A stretch of 64,000 bases of DNA from Bombella sp. ESL0385 (GTDB lineage Bacteria > Pseudomonadota > Alphaproteobacteria > Acetobacterales > Acetobacteraceae): the NCBI RefSeq assembly GCF_009725755.1, contig NZ_WNIJ01000001.1:434001-498000 (forward strand). Reading direction: 5' to 3'. The notes below the pieces were generated by a model. The model ran no database searches and was not told where the DNA came from. It saw only the letters and a program-made list of their open reading frames with translations. Position 1 is the stretch's first letter, and each line of letters begins with the position of its first letter. Positions 61,672 to 64,000 of the stretch are shown piece by piece. The translations under genes were made by a program, and so were the position numbers.

Positions 61672-62613
61672 TTATTGCCCGCTATTAGGGTCTGTCTCGG
61701 CCTCATAGCGGGGGGTAAGGATGACGCACCACGGGTAGCGGCTATCATAGCTTTGGCCTTCTGGGCTGCTGACATGACCGCTTGCATCGGTTGGGACATG
61801 GGTGAGGGCGACAGCATCATCCACATTCCCGCCAATGATGCTGATTTCCCGCCCGAAAGGCTCGGCATTTTGGCCCGTGGCAACAACAATGCCGCAATGG
61901 GCGGGGAAGCCGTAAGGGGTGGGCAGCATAGAGAAGGTGATGCTACTGCTTCGCCCCCGTCCTACGCAGAGTATATCCCCGCGTTGTGGGGCGTAAGAGG
62001 CGGGATTTTGCGCTGTGATGCCCGGATTATTACCAGAAGCAGCAATATTGATATAGGTGGCGTGGTTAGGTGAATATGGGAAGCGAATATTCGCCCCCCC
62101 TACGCGCATAACGTAAGAGATAAAGGCCGCAGACCACGCATAATTACCATCTTTAGCGGCGGAAAAAAGGCGGCCATCACCGTCTGTGCGGCCTGTCCAA
62201 CGGCTCTCTGTCTCCTCAGGGGGTTGGCCTATCCACCAATATTCCCCAATGCGCTGCCATAGGCCGGGGAGGCGTTCAGGCTTGAGGGCGGGGCTGGTTG
62301 GTTCTGGCCGGTCATGGGGGTCTGCATCGGCTACGGGGCTGCCAAACATCCGCCATTCACGCAGGGCGATGGCAGTGACATCTTGGCGGTTAAAAGGGGC
62401 GAAGTTTTCGCTTGCAAAAGCGGGGACGCGATCATCATAGCCTAGCGGGCCTGCACGTCCATCCGCATATTGGCTCATAGGGGTAAGGGCAGGCCGCTTA
62501 GCAGAGCCAGAGCAGGCTGCGAGCATGAGCAGCCCGCATAAAGTGGTTACCCCTGCCAGAGAGCGTGTTGTCCCAAAAGGAGATGAACGGCGATCGGGGG
62601 GAACTGCGTACAT
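61672..62613 (-). CDS. DUF2272 family lipoprotein
   Basis: This 313-residue protein has a lipoprotein signal (LLMLAACSG, cysteine 34) and a C-terminal DUF2272 domain: IGEYWWIGQPPEETESRWTG, DGNYAWSAAFISYVMR, FPYSPNHATYINIA and PAHCGIVVATGQN. The domain resembles NlpC/P60-like or CHAP-type hydrolase folds, and the HCGIVV segment could contribute active-site residues, but activity is not established. It is likely attached to the outer membrane, possibly acting on peptidoglycan. It is convergent with the rhodanese gene, 12 bases apart. Confidence 0.8.
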   Translation of the reverse strand: MYAVPPDRRSSPFGTTRSLAGVTTLCGLLMLAACSGSAKRPALTPMSQYADGRAGPLGYDDRVPAFASENFAPFNRQDVTAIALREWRMFGSPVADADPHDRPEPTSPALKPERLPGLWQRIGEYWWIGQPPEETESRWTGRTDGDGRLFSAAKDGNYAWSAAFISYVMRVGGANIRFPYSPNHATYINIAASGNNPGITAQNPASYAPQRGDILCVGRGRSSSITFSMLPTPYGFPAHCGIVVATGQNAEPFGREISIIGGNVDDAVALTHVPTDASGHVSSPEGQSYDSRYPWCVILTPRYEAETDPNSGQ

Positions 62614-62756
62614 GGTGGGGTCCTGCGTTGTCTTACGAGCTATCTCTGACGGTTATGAGGGTGAGAGTAAACTGTTTTTACGGGGTTAGGACAAGCGTTA
62701 TGTGTGATGTGGTCGCTAAGTTTTAGGGCTACCTTGAGTGAGGGGAAGACTATACG

Positions 62757-62786
62757 AAAAGGGCGGCCGGGAGGTCCGGCCGCCCT
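62757..62786 (-). terminator. Rho-independent terminator of the aldo/keto reductase gene
   Basis: On the minus strand an 11-base perfect stem (arms 62786-62776 and 62770-62760, loop of five) runs into TTTT. It lies 30 bases after the stop of the aldo/keto reductase gene. Confidence 0.85.
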
Positions 62787-62815
62787 GTTGTGCGTTTGGA
62801 TAACGCAGAGGGGGG

Positions 62816-63805
62816 TTAGTCCTTCCGGGCTGGGGGTGCCATAAAGGAAGGCGCGATAGGTGTGGGAACGTGGCGATGAAGGATAGCGTCAATCTCCTTC
62901 TTATCCTGTGCGGTGAGCTGCCAGTTAAAGACATCAGCCACACCGTCAATTTGCTCTGGTTTGCGTGCGCCCCATAGAGCAATGGTTGGGCCTTGGTCTA
63001 ACACCCAGCGAATGGCGAGCACCATGAGCGACTTACCGTGCCGGTCTGCGATTTTCTTTAAATCATCTACAGCGGCGAGATAGTCCTTAAAATGCTCCTT
63101 TTGGAACTTCGGATCACCAGAGCGGAGGTCGCTCTCGGGGAAGGTTTTATCCGCTGTCATTTTGCCAGTCAGTAAGCCACGGCAGAGCGGCCCATAAGCC
63201 AGCAGGGCAAGTTTATGCTCTTTTGCGTAAGGCAGGACGTCTTTTTCAATCTCGCGCTCAAAGAGGTTGTAAGGTGATTGAACGCTTGCCAGCGGCGCAA
63301 CCTCGCGGAAGATGTCCATTTGCTCTGGGGAGTAATTGCTCACCCCGAGTGCGCGAATCTTGCCCTCTTTATGGAGCTTTTGCAGCTCGCGTGCTGTGTC
63401 CTCAATGGGGGTGTTAGGGTCTGGCCAATGGACTTGTTCAAGGTCGATGGTCTCTACCCGTAAGCGGCGGAGGGAATCTTCCACTTCCTTACGGATACGG
63501 GCAGGGCTGGAGTTGCGGAAAGGCTTGTGATCGTCCTTCCAATCTAGGGCTAGTTTGGTGGCAACGCGGGCTCTATGGGGTTTTTCAGCCAAAGCGCGGC
63601 CTACCACTTCTTCGGAGTGACCAAACCCATAAACGGGTGCTGTATCGATGAGGTCCACCCCTTCATCTAACGCGCGATGGATGGTGCGGACGGCATTATC
63701 ATCATCAGGGCCGCCCCACATCCAGCCACCAATGGCCCATGTGCCTAGGGCAACGCGTGATACGGGTTTGTCAAAACCGGGAATGAGAATGGTGTTTTCA
63801 TTCAT
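62816..63805 (-). CDS. Aldo/keto reductase (general stress/AKR11-13 type)
   Basis: This 329-residue NADPH-dependent oxidoreductase of the AKR family differs from the first one in the window. Catalytic residues are visible as Asp and Tyr in DLIDTAPVYGFG, Lys in RVATKLALDW and His in EQVHWPDPN. Cofactor-binding parts include ALGVSNYSPEQM, LLAYGPLCRGLLTGK and IALWGARKPEQI. Sequence style is that of general stress protein/YghZ-like AKRs. It is a single minus-strand gene with its own terminator. Substrate unknown. Confidence 0.9.
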   Translation of the reverse strand: MNENTILIPGFDKPVSRVALGTWAIGGWMWGGPDDDNAVRTIHRALDEGVDLIDTAPVYGFGHSEEVVGRALAEKPHRARVATKLALDWKDDHKPFRNSSPARIRKEVEDSLRRLRVETIDLEQVHWPDPNTPIEDTARELQKLHKEGKIRALGVSNYSPEQMDIFREVAPLASVQSPYNLFEREIEKDVLPYAKEHKLALLAYGPLCRGLLTGKMTADKTFPESDLRSGDPKFQKEHFKDYLAAVDDLKKIADRHGKSLMVLAIRWVLDQGPTIALWGARKPEQIDGVADVFNWQLTAQDKKEIDAILHRHVPTPIAPSFMAPPARKD

Positions 63806-63909
63806 AGGTTTGTCTCCATTAGAAAGTGAGGGCCGTGCTTATGAGGGTAACGGCCTCCTTCCCATATGGGGTGGGGGATGGGGGTGATGCAAGCGTCTGT
63901 TCTTCTTTT

Positions 63910-63938
63910 TGGTATTGCGCGGGAGGAGGCGTATAATG
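63910..63938 (+). promoter_or_regulatory. Promoter of the gene at the right edge
   Basis: TTGGTA (63910-63915), a 17-base spacer and a perfect TATAAT (63933-63938). Initiation near 63945 leaves a leader of about 25 bases with AAGGA before the ATG at 63970. Confidence 0.65.
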
Positions 63939-63969
63939 GCCCTCGTTTTTGGAGAGAAGGATAACCCTC

Positions 63970-64000
63970 ATGGCTGATATGCAGGACCGCAAAATCCCCG
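63970..64000 (+). CDS. Start of an unidentified gene, cut by the window edge
   Basis: ATG 63970, with AAGGA eight bases upstream and a good promoter before that, opens a frame whose first ten residues are MADMQDRKIP. Too little is visible to name it. Confidence 0.55.
   Translation, partial: MADMQDRKIP

Noticed and set aside
1-64000. tRNA, rRNA, CRISPR arrays and insertion sequences
   Set aside because: Reading both strands I found no tRNA-like T-loop context, no regularly spaced repeats and no transposase-like protein; a covariance or profile search could still reveal small RNAs.

Overview
The window reads as a chromosomal segment of an acetic acid bacterium (Alphaproteobacteria, Acetobacteraceae). 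The evidence is indirect: alphaproteobacterial versions of NusA, YlxR-L7Ae, PyrC', ParE and DUF1491/DUF1489/DUF2272 proteins, two aldo/keto reductases, a eukaryote-type ornithine/lysine decarboxylase, and the compact gene packing of sugar- or insect-associated members such as Bombella-like genera. The genus is inference. I found no tRNA, rRNA, CRISPR array or insertion sequence.

Positions 1-5596 are the edge of a phage-derived element. Minus-strand genes run leftward: a possible regulator, an unknown protein, small and large terminase subunits, a DUF1073-type portal and the start of a probable DUF2213 protein cut by the window edge. A LexA/CI-type self-cleaving repressor diverges from them. 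Between the two directions lie three similar pseudo-palindromes overlapping divergent promoters, and the repressor appears to be translated from a leaderless mRNA. dinB (Pol IV) follows the repressor 25 bases later on the same strand, so prophage control and mutagenic repair may share a switch. A 44-residue membrane peptide lies in opposite orientation between portal and terminase. No integrase, cro or replication gene is visible between the control region and the packaging genes.

Positions 6732-14800 hold an aldo/keto reductase, parE, two exported proteins of unknown function, an OmpA-family outer membrane protein, a DUF1491 protein and an S41 protease. Positions 14833-23078 form a tightly packed minus-strand operon gltX-pyrB-pyrC'-plsY-dprA, mostly with 4-base overlaps, followed by topA. 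The pyrC' product has lost the metal-binding histidines of dihydroorotase and is probably a structural partner of PyrB. comEC diverges from gltX and lacks the C-terminal metallo-beta-lactamase domain.

Positions 25412-41360 are mixed: a GT8 glycosyltransferase with a damaged DxD motif, nth, an ABC exporter, an ornithine/lysine decarboxylase, a LpxO-like hydroxylase, a YihY membrane protein, an RlpA-like protein, the aroQ-accB-accC operon, a single-gene CcmA-CcmB fusion, an amino-acid ABC system whose binding protein and permease are fused, and a two-gene unit of a membrane-anchored Clp-like AAA+ protein with a degenerate Walker B plus an unknown membrane-anchored partner.

Positions 41529-51278 are the translation/RNA operon rimP-nusA-ylxR-infB-rbfA-truB-rpsO-pnp, with a terminator-like hairpin just before rimP. 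The remainder holds a nitronate monooxygenase-like flavoprotein, pdxH, an unknown TIM-barrel protein, a kup-hemW-DUF1489 unit, yggS, rsmB, cysteine synthase, a rhodanese, a DUF2272 lipoprotein, a second aldo/keto reductase and the first codons of a plus-strand gene with a good promoter.
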